Below, one piece after another: positions 1 to 8,492 of a stretch of DNA of 64,000 nucleotides. The notes under the pieces were generated by a model. It saw only the letters and a program-made list of their open reading frames with translations. It made no database searches and was not told where the DNA came from. Every line of letters starts with the position of its first letter. Within the stretch, counting starts at the first letter, position 1. The stretch comes from Spirochaetales bacterium (GTDB lineage Bacteria; Spirochaetota; Leptospiria; Leptospirales; Leptonemataceae), in NCBI GenBank assembly GCA_024233935.1, contig JACKOY010000011.1:1-64000 (forward strand), written 5' to 3'. Both the position numbers and the translations under genes were made by a program.

Positions 1-738
1 GCGAGACCGGTAGAGGGCGTCCAGGCGATCGACATCCACGGCTTTCCGGGCGGTGCGCGGGCCGGTGTCTTTTTTCACGAGATTCTCGAGAACCTCAATT
101 TCCAGGCAACCTCTTCAGAAATCGATGAGCTGGTTCGAGAAGCACTGATCAGCTATCGTTACGAACTGGCCTTTCAGAGACCGATTGTCGACCAGATAGA
201 ACGTCTGCTTCAGGTTCGCTTGCCCCAAAGCTCGTTCTGCCTGAAGGAGGTCCCTCGAGATGCCCGAAGAAGCGAGATGGAGTTTTACTTTCCGCTGACG
301 CGGGGCTGCGATGCGGGTCCGCCATCGCTCCTGCCCCAGGCGCTGAAATGGATGGAAGAAGAAAACATCTGGGGCGAAATGGGTGGTCACCTGCGTGGCT
401 TCATCGACCTGGTCATGCAACACGAAGGCCGTTACTACATCGTGGACTGGAAGTCAAACTGGCTCGGCCCCACGCAAAGCGATTATGGTGCGGACGCTCT
501 GGACCGTGCCATGCAGCACTCGCACTATGAACTCCAGTACTATATTTACACCGATGCCGTGGAAAGATTACTGCGCCTGCGCCTCAAGGACTTCGACTAC
601 GAACGCCACTTCGGCGGCGTCTACTATGTCTTTTTGCGGGGAGTGAATGAATCGGGGGGTGGTGTTTTTTACGATCGTCCACGGCTGGCCGACCTGGAAG
701 CGTTTCGGGCCGGTTACGCAGGGAAGCCCGCGGGATGA
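1..738 (+). CDS. recB: RecB (exodeoxyribonuclease V beta), C-terminal nuclease part; 5' end outside window
   Basis: This is the 3' end of recB, open from the first base of the window, so the helicase domains lie upstream. The visible 245 residues are the RecB-family nuclease domain. They include an FPGGARAGVFFHEILE segment resembling E. coli RecB FPRGAGPGTFLH, a GFIDLV metal-binding Asp, the catalytic DWKSNWLG motif, and LQYYIYT and HFGGVYYVFLRGV near the end. In the family this domain cuts DNA at double-strand breaks and loads RecA at Chi. The stop overlaps the recD start (ATGA at 735-738), so the two genes are translationally coupled. recC is expected upstream but is not visible. Confidence 0.95.
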   Translation, partial: ARPVEGVQAIDIHGFPGGARAGVFFHEILENLNFQATSSEIDELVREALISYRYELAFQRPIVDQIERLLQVRLPQSSFCLKEVPRDARRSEMEFYFPLTRGCDAGPPSLLPQALKWMEEENIWGEMGGHLRGFIDLVMQHEGRYYIVDWKSNWLGPTQSDYGADALDRAMQHSHYELQYYIYTDAVERLLRLRLKDFDYERHFGGVYYVFLRGVNESGGGVFYDRPRLADLEAFRAGYAGKPAG

Positions 739-2534
739 TTGCCGCAACGGAAAGTCAACTTGCAGACCAGTTTGTGCGCCTTTGCGCACGACTGGGACTC
801 CATGAAAGCCTGCATGGGGTCTGCCACGAGCTACTGGCAGGACTCGAGCAAGGACACGTTTGCCTGGACCTGGGCCGGGATCCGGAACGGCTGGCCGCTC
901 TGGGGCCGTTGCTGCACGAGTCGAGCTTTGTGCTGTGCGGAAACGAGATTACCGGCAGGTCTGTCCGCCCCCTGGTGTTCTTCGAAGATCGACTGTATCT
1001 GTATCGCTACTTTCGCTACGAACAGGAACTGGCCGCCTTTGTGCGGGCGCGCCTGCAAAGAAAACCCGCTCGGCCCGATCCCGGGACGGTGGTCCAACTT
1101 CTGGACCGGTTGTTTCCGAAGGCGGCAGAGCCCACGGATCTTTTCAACTGGCGCGAGCAATCGATCGACCGTCAGCGCCTGGCGGCGGCCCTGGCTACAA
1201 CCGGTTCTCTGCTCGTGATCAGTGGCGGGCCCGGCACCGGAAAAACCAGCACCGTCGCGCGCATCCTGAAATTGCTACGGGCCCAAAACCCGGAAAGCCG
1301 CGTCGCTCTGGCGGCGCCGACCGGCAAAGCAGCCCTACGGCTGCGCGAAAGCCTGAGTCGGATCGGGTCGGAGTCGGTGACAGAAGAGGTGAGCACGCTG
1401 CATCGGCTGCTCGGGCGCGGAAAAACCGGTCTGCGCTATCGGTACGATCGCGAGAACCCGCTGGCGGTCGACTGGCTGGTCGTCGATGAAGCGTCGATGA
1501 TTGATTTGCCACTGCTGCACGCGACTTTCGCAGCCCTGCCTGAAGCAGCCGGGATCATCCTGCTCGGTGACCACCACCAGCTGGCCTCGGTCGAAGCCGG
1601 GGCGGTGCTCGGGGAACTCTGCGCGGACGGTATGGGCTTTCATGCCAATTTTGCCCGGGAATTGATGGAACTTTATGGCGCCCCGGCGGCAGTCGATGAA
1701 CTCCCCTTATTGGGAAAAGATGAGCGCCGCACTCTTCCGGACGCGCTCGTGGTGCTCGAAAAAAACTATCGCATTGATTCCGGGAGCCAGAGCCTCGCCG
1801 GCCTTGCGATGGCGGTGCGTGACGGTCACGGCCGACGCGCCCTGGAGCTCTTGAAAAGCAGCGGTTCCGGAAGAGGGCAGGCCGGCATACGCCTGGTAGG
1901 AAACGACCAACAGGGCCGCGAAGAGTTGGAGCAGATCTTAGAAGCGGTCTGCGCCCCATTTATGGCCGCCCGGACTGCACCTGAAGCGCTCCAGGCTCTG
2001 GGCAAGACCCAGATACTTTGCGATATGAATCACGGACCGCTTGGCGCGCGACGCTTCAATGAGATCGCCCGCGGGCGCCTGATAGGCCCAAGGGCCGCTT
2101 TTCAGTCCGACCTGCCCCGGGGAACACCCATCATGATTCGGCGAAATGATTACGAATTGGGACTGTTCAATGGCGATACCGGCGTCGTATTTTTCGATGA
2201 TGACGGTGCTCCGCCGGCCGCCTTTTTTCGGGAAAGCACCGAAGATGCGGTGCGCCGGGTACCGCTCGCGTTGCTTCCGGCCTTCGAAGCGGCCTTCGCA
2301 ATGACCGTGCACAAAAGCCAGGGCAGTGAATTCGACGATGTGATTTTGATTCTGTCGGGCAAGAACGAAGCTCTGGCCACACGCGAACTGGTTTATACAG
2401 CCATCACCCGCGCCCGGCGGTCGGTCACAATCTTTGCGGAGGAGAACAGTTTGCGAAACGCCATTGAACGTCAAACCCGCCGCCAGATGGGGCTTGCAAA
2501 CATGCTGCGAAACGAGCAGCCTGTAGTCCACTGA
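735..2534 (+). CDS. recD: RecD, exodeoxyribonuclease V alpha subunit (5'-3' helicase)
   Basis: The 599-residue superfamily 1 helicase matches the usual RecD length of about 600. An N-terminal alpha-helical domain (about 1-110) is followed by Walker A GGPGTGKTS at about 164-172, a motif II VVDEAS segment near 250, and a C-terminal UvrD-like motif VHKSQGSEFDDV near 520. RecD is the fast 5'-3' motor of RecBCD in double-strand break repair. The start ATG overlaps the recB stop by 4 bp, which fixes the start and the operon. No catalytic residue looks lost. Confidence 0.95.
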   Translation: MIAATESQLADQFVRLCARLGLHESLHGVCHELLAGLEQGHVCLDLGRDPERLAALGPLLHESSFVLCGNEITGRSVRPLVFFEDRLYLYRYFRYEQELAAFVRARLQRKPARPDPGTVVQLLDRLFPKAAEPTDLFNWREQSIDRQRLAAALATTGSLLVISGGPGTGKTSTVARILKLLRAQNPESRVALAAPTGKAALRLRESLSRIGSESVTEEVSTLHRLLGRGKTGLRYRYDRENPLAVDWLVVDEASMIDLPLLHATFAALPEAAGIILLGDHHQLASVEAGAVLGELCADGMGFHANFARELMELYGAPAAVDELPLLGKDERRTLPDALVVLEKNYRIDSGSQSLAGLAMAVRDGHGRRALELLKSSGSGRGQAGIRLVGNDQQGREELEQILEAVCAPFMAARTAPEALQALGKTQILCDMNHGPLGARRFNEIARGRLIGPRAAFQSDLPRGTPIMIRRNDYELGLFNGDTGVVFFDDDGAPPAAFFRESTEDAVRRVPLALLPAFEAAFAMTVHKSQGSEFDDVILILSGKNEALATRELVYTAITRARRSVTIFAEENSLRNAIERQTRRQMGLANMLRNEQPVVH

Positions 2535-2593
2535 GGGCGGATCTTTTCGCAAAAACCGCGCAACAAATCGCAGTCCGGCGACCTCTTCGGGGT

Positions 2594-3079
2594 ATGAAAG
2601 CCTATCGAAGTCGTACAGAAGCCAGACACCCCCGAAATCCGCCCTGCCGCTTTCTGGTGCCCGATCGCTGGAAGCCGTTGCTCGACCGGCACCTGAAACA
2701 ACAAAATACGAGCATGCGTCGCTACCTCAAGCGCCTCCTCCGCATGGCCCGCCAGAATCCCCGCAGTTTACCGTGCAAAAAGCGCATCACCACCAGATAC
2801 CAGCCCTCGAAACAGAGTCTCCAAAAGGTCAATTTTCGGCCGGAGGGTCGGGACTGGGGCGAGTTCAAGACGATCGCCCGGGGCTGCGGTGTGTCCATGT
2901 GCCGCCTTTTCGTGCACCTGATGTTGCAGGACAAGGACCACCTTAAAATTCGGGATGCAGTTGCGACCTCGATTAGGGCTGCACTGAGAGAAATCGTGCG
3001 GTTTCCGGGCAAAAAGGTCGTTCGCATCCTGCATATCCGGCAAAAACCGCCTGATCGGACGCTCGATACCCGGCCCTGA
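2594..3079 (+). CDS. DUF1564-family protein
   Basis: 161 residues, basic N-terminus, no signal peptide or membrane segment. The core RYQPSKQSLQKVNFRPEGRD followed by W, then GVSMCRLFVHLML, matches what I recall of the DUF1564 family, known mainly from Leptospira: YQ..n..LQ+.nF+Pe..dW, then G.S.C.lFv. A second member lies at 40045-40554. Function is unknown; the basic N-terminal half and compact alpha-helical look would allow nucleic-acid binding, but that is speculation. It lies 59 bp after recD on the same strand and may share its transcript. It is useful mainly as a taxonomic marker. Confidence 0.8.
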   Translation: MKAYRSRTEARHPRNPPCRFLVPDRWKPLLDRHLKQQNTSMRRYLKRLLRMARQNPRSLPCKKRITTRYQPSKQSLQKVNFRPEGRDWGEFKTIARGCGVSMCRLFVHLMLQDKDHLKIRDAVATSIRAALREIVRFPGKKVVRILHIRQKPPDRTLDTRP

Positions 3080-3165
3080 TCAACAAACCTGCCTGACCCC
3101 AAAACCATCCGGGCCGGAGGCCTGCGCTCATGCTGGCAGCGTCTTCGCGCCAGGGATTGTAGCGG

Positions 3166-3232
3166 TGGCCGCAGGCCAGTCTCGCCCTGCGAGACCGTAG
3201 CCGCGCAAAGCCCGACGCCAGCCCGGCTGGCG
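3166..3232. repeat. Three adjacent short inverted repeats in the recD-thiolase intergenic region
   Basis: The 221-bp gap 3080-3300 has no gene. It carries three perfect stem-loops in a row: TGGCC/GGCCA (3166-3178), TCTCGC/GCGAGA (3180-3194) and CGCCAG/CTGGCG (3216-3232). The preceding phrase GGGATTGTAGCGG resembles intergenic repeats I have seen in other genomes. No second copy was noticed in this window. It could be a dispersed element or an RNA structure. Confidence 0.4.
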
Positions 3233-3250
3233 GGGCGCCCAACAAAAAAA

Positions 3251-3272
3251 CGCCCGGCCTTTTGACCGGGCG
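3251..3272. terminator. Bidirectional rho-independent terminator
   Basis: A perfect CGCCCGG / CCGGGCG stem is flanked by a run of A on the left (T-tract for the minus strand) and TTTT on the right. It can end both the rightward recD/DUF1564 transcript and the leftward thiolase transcript, which converge here. Confidence 0.85.
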
Positions 3273-3300
3273 TTTTGCGCTTCTTCTAAGAGAAGTAAAA

Positions 3301-4620
3301 TCAGGCGCGTTCGATCATCATCGCGCCGGCCACTCCGCCGTGGGCGCAGGCAGTAATGAGTACCCGATTCACGTCCTTGTGATCTTTGAGCACCATCGCC
3401 GCATTGGCCATGAGTCGGATTCCGGTGGCGCCAAAGGGATGACCGATCGCGATGGAACCGCCATATGCATTGATCCGGCCTTCGTCGAATTTCTTTTCCC
3501 AGTCCAGGCCGGTTCTTTTTTTGATCTCTTCCAGCGCGCCAATCGCGGTCGCCGCGAAAGCCTCATGGATCTCGATCTGATCCACGTCGTCGATCTTGAG
3601 GCCCAGGTCTTCGATCAGCGCGAGGCTCGCCTCGGCCTGACCAATGCCCATATTGTTTGGATCAACACCTTTCATGCGATAGCCACTCAAATAGGCATCG
3701 ATCTGAAGACCCAATTTTTTCGCCTTGGACTCACTGGTCACGATCATACCGGCGGCGCCGTCGGAACGCGGGCAGGCGTTAAAAATCGTGACTGTCGGCC
3801 CGTGACTTTTCTGAAGCGATTTTGCGTACTTCTTTTTGAAGTCCTCGAATTTCATGACCGGATTGTCAAACAAGAGCATGGCTTTTTCCATGCGGCCGGG
3901 ATTCTCCACGATACCCTTACGGAGCAGCACCGCCTCGTCGTCCTGCAGGGTTTCTCCCTGGTCGTCTTTGACCGGAATCATGTATGGGCGATACTTGCCC
4001 TCTTGAGTCGCGTTGTAGGCGCGCTTAAAGCTTTCGTAGGCGAGTTTGTCGGAAATCTCGCGGGTCAGGTTGTAATTCTGCGCCACAATTTCAGCTGTGA
4101 CATGCATTCCGTAGCTGGTCTCGCCATCGCCGAGCCCGTCTTCCAGCGTATCACGCACTTCCACACCATCCGGTAGATCATCGGGCAACAGCTTCTTCAG
4201 TTTATCAAGACTGGCCGTCTTCTTGTTCGTGCGCGCGTTCTTTACCGTGAACGGCATAGAAGATTGCGATTCTTCACCGATCACCAGATATAATTCCCCT
4301 TCTCCGACATTAATGCGACGGGCCGCATCAGCGGCGGCTTCCATGGCTGACACGCAGTTGTTGTTTACGGTCAGTGCCGGCGTTTCGTCCGGCAAACCGA
4401 GCAGATTCGTAATGATGCGGGCCGAGTTCGGTGCTTGCGGGAAACCCTCGCCTACGATGACGCCATCAATCTCTTTCTTGTCGAGTTTCGTGCGCGCGAG
4501 AATATCCTCGGCCACCATGAGGCCCAGCTTCTCCGCCGGATAGTGTCCCAGCGCCTTGGCGATCTGGGCAAAAGGAGTTCTACGAATGGAACATAATGCA
4601 ACGCGTTCTTTCAGCTTCAT
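3301..4620 (-). CDS. Acetyl-CoA acyltransferase (thiolase), FadI-like length
   Basis: 439-residue thiolase. It catalyses thiolytic cleavage or condensation of 3-ketoacyl-CoA, the last step of beta-oxidation or the first of acetoacetyl-CoA synthesis. The acylated nucleophile is Cys89 in VNNNCVSA. The other active-site blocks are present: IHEAFA, GGSIAIGHPFGATG (catalytic His) and the C-terminal CAHGGVAGA (second Cys). The length exceeds the usual 390-400 and is close to FadI-type enzymes at about 436. The gene stands alone. An acyl-CoA dehydrogenase is encoded at 29560-31326, so the strain probably oxidises fatty acids. Exact chain-length specificity cannot be read from sequence. Confidence 0.93.
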   Translation of the reverse strand: MKLKERVALCSIRRTPFAQIAKALGHYPAEKLGLMVAEDILARTKLDKKEIDGVIVGEGFPQAPNSARIITNLLGLPDETPALTVNNNCVSAMEAAADAARRINVGEGELYLVIGEESQSSMPFTVKNARTNKKTASLDKLKKLLPDDLPDGVEVRDTLEDGLGDGETSYGMHVTAEIVAQNYNLTREISDKLAYESFKRAYNATQEGKYRPYMIPVKDDQGETLQDDEAVLLRKGIVENPGRMEKAMLLFDNPVMKFEDFKKKYAKSLQKSHGPTVTIFNACPRSDGAAGMIVTSESKAKKLGLQIDAYLSGYRMKGVDPNNMGIGQAEASLALIEDLGLKIDDVDQIEIHEAFAATAIGALEEIKKRTGLDWEKKFDEGRINAYGGSIAIGHPFGATGIRLMANAAMVLKDHKDVNRVLITACAHGGVAGAMMIERA

Positions 4621-4700
4621 AGTGACAGCCTGACTCTGTGCAACCGGGGGTCAACAGAGAATCGTTATCCGACTGCGACCGGACAATCCGAAAGCACACA

Positions 4701-4722
4701 AAAGCCGCTGCAGAAAAGCGGC
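4701..4722 (-). terminator. Probable terminator of the universal stress protein gene
   Basis: Read on the minus strand, GCCGCT / AGCGGC form a 6-bp stem followed by TTTT, 87 bases after the stress-protein stop codon. A second GC-rich stem (CTCC..CCGG at 4769-4779 with CCGGGGAG at 4798-4805) sits directly after the stop but lacks a T-tract on that strand. Confidence 0.55.
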
Positions 4723-4808
4723 GCCGCCGTGTAACCGTCTTAGCCTTCGGACGTCAGCCCGATAGCGTCTCCCCCCGGGCCAAACTCAAGCAGGGAGCCG
4801 GGGAGTTT

Positions 4809-5750
4809 TCAAACAACAACCGGCGATTTCCATCCGGCCGGTTTCATCATGTATGTGGGCACGTCGGTCCGCTCAATAATCTTCTCTGCAGTTGTGCCGA
4901 GCAATAGTCCGGCCACCCGTGGCAGTGAAATCCCGGCAATGATCATCAGGTCGATCCGTTCGGACACCACGACCTCTGGCGCCACCCGGCCGATCCAATC
5001 CGTCTTCAAAATGACCTGCCACTTTTCTCGATCGGCGCCCAGCAGTTTGTCGATGTTCACCTGCGCCTTTTCGGTCACATCAGCATGATACTTACGAACC
5101 GCCTCGTCCGGGTTGGGTTCATGATGGACGGCGATATCGAGCGGAAACTGCAAACAGTGCAGCAAAACACGTTCGGCCCCGGTTTCTTTGTGGATCGCGT
5201 TGGCCATGGAAACCAGTTCGGCGCTCACCGGCGTGAAATCGACCGGGACCAGAATTCGTTCCAATTTTTCAGGAACATGATCGCCAACCCTCAACACCGG
5301 CACCGGTGATTTGCGAATGAGCCGTCCGGCGGTCGTCCCGTGCAACATGCGACCGATCAGTCCGACATCATGCACCTGAGAGCCCACGATGATGAGCTCA
5401 GCGCCCCAGTGCACTGCCTCCTGGATGATTGTAAACCAGGGACGACCGAACCGCAACGCACTGGAAACCGCCACGCGACCGTGGCCGGCCTGGAGGTCGT
5501 GTAAGGCCGCAAGCACAGCCCCTCGCTCCGTCTCCAGTTTTTTTACGGTTGGATGCTCCAGGTTATCTTCATCCCACTCGACCGCATGAAAGAATCGCAC
5601 TTCGGAGCCGGCCATCTGGCCCAGACGCATAGCGTAACTGGCAATCGAGCGATCGCGTTCGCTGATTACGGTCTCATTCTTTGCGCCGGCGCCAAGGGCC
5701 ACGCAGACCAGAATCTTACGGGGCAGATTGCGTTGTTGGGTAGATGCCAT
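4809..5750 (-). CDS. Tandem universal stress protein (two UspA domains)
   Basis: 313 residues containing two Usp domains in series. Domain 1 starts KILVCVALGAG and ends with the ATP-binding type loop GLIGRMLHGTTAGRLI then SPVPVLRV. Domain 2 starts RILVPVDFTPVSAE and ends GLLLGTTAEKIIERTDVP. The first domain has the fuller G-x2-G-x9-G-(S/T) nucleotide-binding pattern; the second is less complete. Such tandem proteins are cytoplasmic and help cells survive starvation or redox stress. The gene stands alone between a thiolase and a divergent rim cluster, with a candidate terminator downstream. Confidence 0.9.
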   Translation of the reverse strand: MASTQQRNLPRKILVCVALGAGAKNETVISERDRSIASYAMRLGQMAGSEVRFFHAVEWDEDNLEHPTVKKLETERGAVLAALHDLQAGHGRVAVSSALRFGRPWFTIIQEAVHWGAELIIVGSQVHDVGLIGRMLHGTTAGRLIRKSPVPVLRVGDHVPEKLERILVPVDFTPVSAELVSMANAIHKETGAERVLLHCLQFPLDIAVHHEPNPDEAVRKYHADVTEKAQVNIDKLLGADREKWQVILKTDWIGRVAPEVVVSERIDLMIIAGISLPRVAGLLLGTTAEKIIERTDVPTYMMKPAGWKSPVVV

Positions 5751-5959
5751 TCACTCGTCCTGTATGGGGCGCTGTATTTTCCGAAGCGAAAGCAAGAAGA
5801 CCCCATACCCGGGCCCCTGTAAATGATTTTTGTCATCAGAGCGGCGACCGGCGGAGGACCCTTCAATAAGGGTTGTCGGGACTTCGTGCGGTGCGGCAAC
5901 ATGTCCGTGGTCCCATGAACCGCGCGGCAAGTACCCCGTAGCGTGGCCGCCCGCCCCCG

Positions 5960-6409
5960 ATGAAAACCGGCCGCACAGGAAAAAGACGCGAACCCCTTGT
6001 TGTCGGCTGGCGCGAGTGGGTCGGTCTGCCCGACCTGGGCATTGAACGCATTAAGGCCAAGATGGACACCGGGGCCCGCACTTCCGCGCTCCATGTGGAG
6101 GGTCTCCAATTCAAAGAAGTCAGCGGGCTAACGATCGTGAGTTTTCGGGTGCTGCCCATCCAGCGCCGGAAGCAGCCGCAGATCTCCTGCGAAGCCCGCC
6201 TGCTCGACCGACGCACAATAAAAAGTTCTTCCGGTCACGCAGCCCTGCGGCCGATTATCCGCACGAGCCTGAAATTGGGCCCGGAAATCCTGGAAATTGA
6301 GTTGTCGCTGGTAAGCCGCGACCAGATGGGTTTTCGTCTCCTGATCGGCCGTCAGGCTATGCATCGCCCCTTTTTGGTCGATCCGACCCGATCTTACCAG
6401 CTGGCCTGA
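5960..6409 (+). CDS. Retropepsin-like aspartic peptidase, Zn_protease/RimB family
   Basis: 149 residues. The retropepsin-like active-site motif MDTGARTSALH places the Asp at residue 36; the second half carries the RLLIGRQAM conserved end. This is the PF05618 family, historically called ATP-dependent zinc protease and typically encoded next to RimK. The family is proposed to act with RimK in trimming or processing amino-acid tags, but its substrate here is unknown. It starts the three-gene unit with rimK 30 bp downstream. No convincing ribosome-binding site precedes the ATG, so the start is moderately certain. Confidence 0.85.
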   Translation: MKTGRTGKRREPLVVGWREWVGLPDLGIERIKAKMDTGARTSALHVEGLQFKEVSGLTIVSFRVLPIQRRKQPQISCEARLLDRRTIKSSSGHAALRPIIRTSLKLGPEILEIELSLVSRDQMGFRLLIGRQAMHRPFLVDPTRSYQLA

Positions 6410-6439
6410 CCTCAACGTTTACGCTGGAGCGCACTTCTC

Positions 6440-7354
6440 ATGACACAACTTCGCATTGCGGTATTGTCCCAAAACCCGGAGCTATACTCAACCCGGCGTA
6501 TCGTCGAGGCCTGCCGCGCCCGAAATCACGACCCGATCGTAATAGATCCGCTACGCTGTTACATGAACATCACCTCCCACCAGCCGCGCATCTACTACCG
6601 CGAAAAGGCCCTTGATGATTTTGACGCGACCATACCCCGTATCGGCGCTTCGGTCACTTTCTACGGCTGCGCAGTGCTGCGGCAGTTCGAAATGATGGGC
6701 GTCTACTCACTGAACGAATCCGTGGCGATCACCCGCTCCCGGGACAAGCTCCGCTCTCTGCAGTTACTGTCCAAAAAAGGAATCGGCCTTCCAATCACCG
6801 GCTTTGCTAACTCCACAAAAATGACCGACAATCTAATCGATCTGGTGGGCGGCCCTCCGCTGGTGATCAAACTTCTGGAGGGCACTCAGGGGGTGGGCGT
6901 GGTGCTCGCCGAAACCCGCAAAGCGGCCGAGAGCGTGATTGAGGCTTTTCGGGGCCTGAAGGCCAACTTCATGGTCCAGGAGTTCATCAAAGAAGCGGCC
7001 GGCGCCGACATCCGGTGCTTCGTCATAGGCGACAAAGTCGTCGCTTCGATGAAGCGCCAGGCGCCGGATGGTGAGTTTCGTTCCAACCTGCACCGCGGGG
7101 GCAGCGCTTCGGTCATCAAGATCACGCCCGAGGAGCGCAGCACCGCAGTGCGCGCCGCTCGCGTCATGGGACTGAACGTTGCGGGTGTGGACATCCTGCG
7201 TGGATCTCACGGTCCGCTGGTCATGGAGGTCAACTCCTCCCCCGGTCTCGAGGGCATCGAAAACGCAACCGGCAAAGACGTGGCCGGCCTGATGGTGCAC
7301 TTCATTGAAAAGAATGCGAAGCCGGGCAAGACACGCACCCGCGGCCGCGGCTGA
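6440..7354 (+). CDS. rimK: RimK-type ATP-grasp alpha-L-glutamate ligase
   Basis: 304 residues, the standard RimK length of about 300. Visible features are the N-terminal RIAVLSQNPELYSTRRIVEA, the ATP-grasp segments GPPLVIKLLEGTQGVGVVLA (phosphate-binding loop) and FMVQEFIKEA, and the metal-binding DILRGSHGPLVMEVNSSPGL. RimK adds glutamates to ribosomal protein S6 or makes poly-alpha-glutamate. The next gene begins 3 bp after the stop, so rimK is certainly in one operon with the peptidase before it and the M14 enzyme after it. Confidence 0.94.
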   Translation: MTQLRIAVLSQNPELYSTRRIVEACRARNHDPIVIDPLRCYMNITSHQPRIYYREKALDDFDATIPRIGASVTFYGCAVLRQFEMMGVYSLNESVAITRSRDKLRSLQLLSKKGIGLPITGFANSTKMTDNLIDLVGGPPLVIKLLEGTQGVGVVLAETRKAAESVIEAFRGLKANFMVQEFIKEAAGADIRCFVIGDKVVASMKRQAPDGEFRSNLHRGGSASVIKITPEERSTAVRAARVMGLNVAGVDILRGSHGPLVMEVNSSPGLEGIENATGKDVAGLMVHFIEKNAKPGKTRTRGRG

Positions 7355-7357
7355 ACC

Positions 7358-8395
7358 ATGAGCAAAACGATTTTCAGGATCGGTCACGAGGAGGTCGGGC
7401 CCGGCGAGTCGCGCATTGTGCAGCTACGCGTGGCGCGTCTCTATGATCACACTGAAATGAGACTGCCGGTGAAAGTCGTGCGCGGACGCAAAGACGGACC
7501 GCGTCTTTTTGTTTCGGCCGCATTGCATGGAGATGAGATCAACGGCACCGAAATTATTCGGCGCCTCCTGCGCCATACGGCCCTCAAAAAGCTACGGGGC
7601 ACGCTGCTGGCGGTACCGGTCGTTAATGTGTTCGGCTTCAACAATCAGTCGCGATACCTCCCGGACCGGCGCGACCTGAATCGTTCTTTCCCGGGTTCCA
7701 TACGTGGTTCGCTTACGGCGCGCCTGGCGCATATTTTCTTGCGGGAGATCGTCGAGCAATCCACCCACGGAATCGACCTGCACACCGGGGCGATCCATCG
7801 CACCAATCTACCGCAGATCCGCGCGAGCCTGACCCATCCGGAAACCGCTCAGCTCGCCCCGCAGTTCCCGGTTCCGGTCATCCTGAATTCCACCGCCCCC
7901 GACGGCTCCCTGCGTAAGGCCGCTCTGGATCGAAACATCCCGTATCTGTTGTTTGAGGGCGGCGAAGCATTGCGCTTTGACGAAGTCAGCATTCGGAGCG
8001 CCCTGGCAGGAATCGTGCAGGTCATGCGCGCCATCGGCATGCTGCCCGAGCGTCGACGACCCGGCCGCCGCATGCTCAAGCCGGCCATCGCGCTTTCCAG
8101 CCAATGGATCCGCGCGCCGCAGAGCGGTTTGCTTCGCATGAAAAAGGGATTGGGAGACCATGTCGAGAGCGGAGAGGTGCTCGGCCAGATTTCCGATCCG
8201 TTTGAAGAACGCACAGTCAGCGTCCGGGCGAAAGAAACCGGCATCATCATTGGCCACGGTCAGATCCCTCTGGTCAGTCGCGGGGACGCCCTGTTCCATG
8301 TGGCGACCTTTCGGGATCTTTCGACGGTGCGGGACAACCTGGATCAACTGGACGATCTGTATGCGGCCCCGCCACCGGAACCGGAGGCGGACTGA
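7358..8395 (+). CDS. Succinylglutamate desuccinylase / aspartoacylase family zinc enzyme (M14-like)
   Basis: 345 residues. Zinc ligands are visible in ALHGDEINGTE (His57, Glu60) and GIDLHTG (His142); a C-terminal beta-rich domain (about 250-330) resembles the biotinyl-like tail of AstE/AspA relatives. It hydrolyses amide bonds of N-acyl amino acids. Given the tight coupling to rimK (3-bp gap), a role in removing or recycling glutamate-type modifications is likely, but this is inferred from context. True AstE is less likely because no arginine succinyltransferase genes are near. Confidence 0.87.
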   Translation: MSKTIFRIGHEEVGPGESRIVQLRVARLYDHTEMRLPVKVVRGRKDGPRLFVSAALHGDEINGTEIIRRLLRHTALKKLRGTLLAVPVVNVFGFNNQSRYLPDRRDLNRSFPGSIRGSLTARLAHIFLREIVEQSTHGIDLHTGAIHRTNLPQIRASLTHPETAQLAPQFPVPVILNSTAPDGSLRKAALDRNIPYLLFEGGEALRFDEVSIRSALAGIVQVMRAIGMLPERRRPGRRMLKPAIALSSQWIRAPQSGLLRMKKGLGDHVESGEVLGQISDPFEERTVSVRAKETGIIIGHGQIPLVSRGDALFHVATFRDLSTVRDNLDQLDDLYAAPPPEPEAD

Positions 8396-8492
8396 ATGGC
8401 CAACCAGACGCTGTTTTTTTGCACGCGCCTGAATCCCGATTGCACCAGAGAGCAGCCCCAACAGTCTTGATGCTCATCGGCCGGTCGCTGGC

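Noticed and set aside
3262..4176. Plus-strand open frame of 304 codons
   Set aside because: Antisense to the thiolase, which has all catalytic motifs.
8396..8470. 24-codon gene between the M14 enzyme and MscS
   Set aside because: It starts one base after the previous stop and has no supporting features; likely chance.
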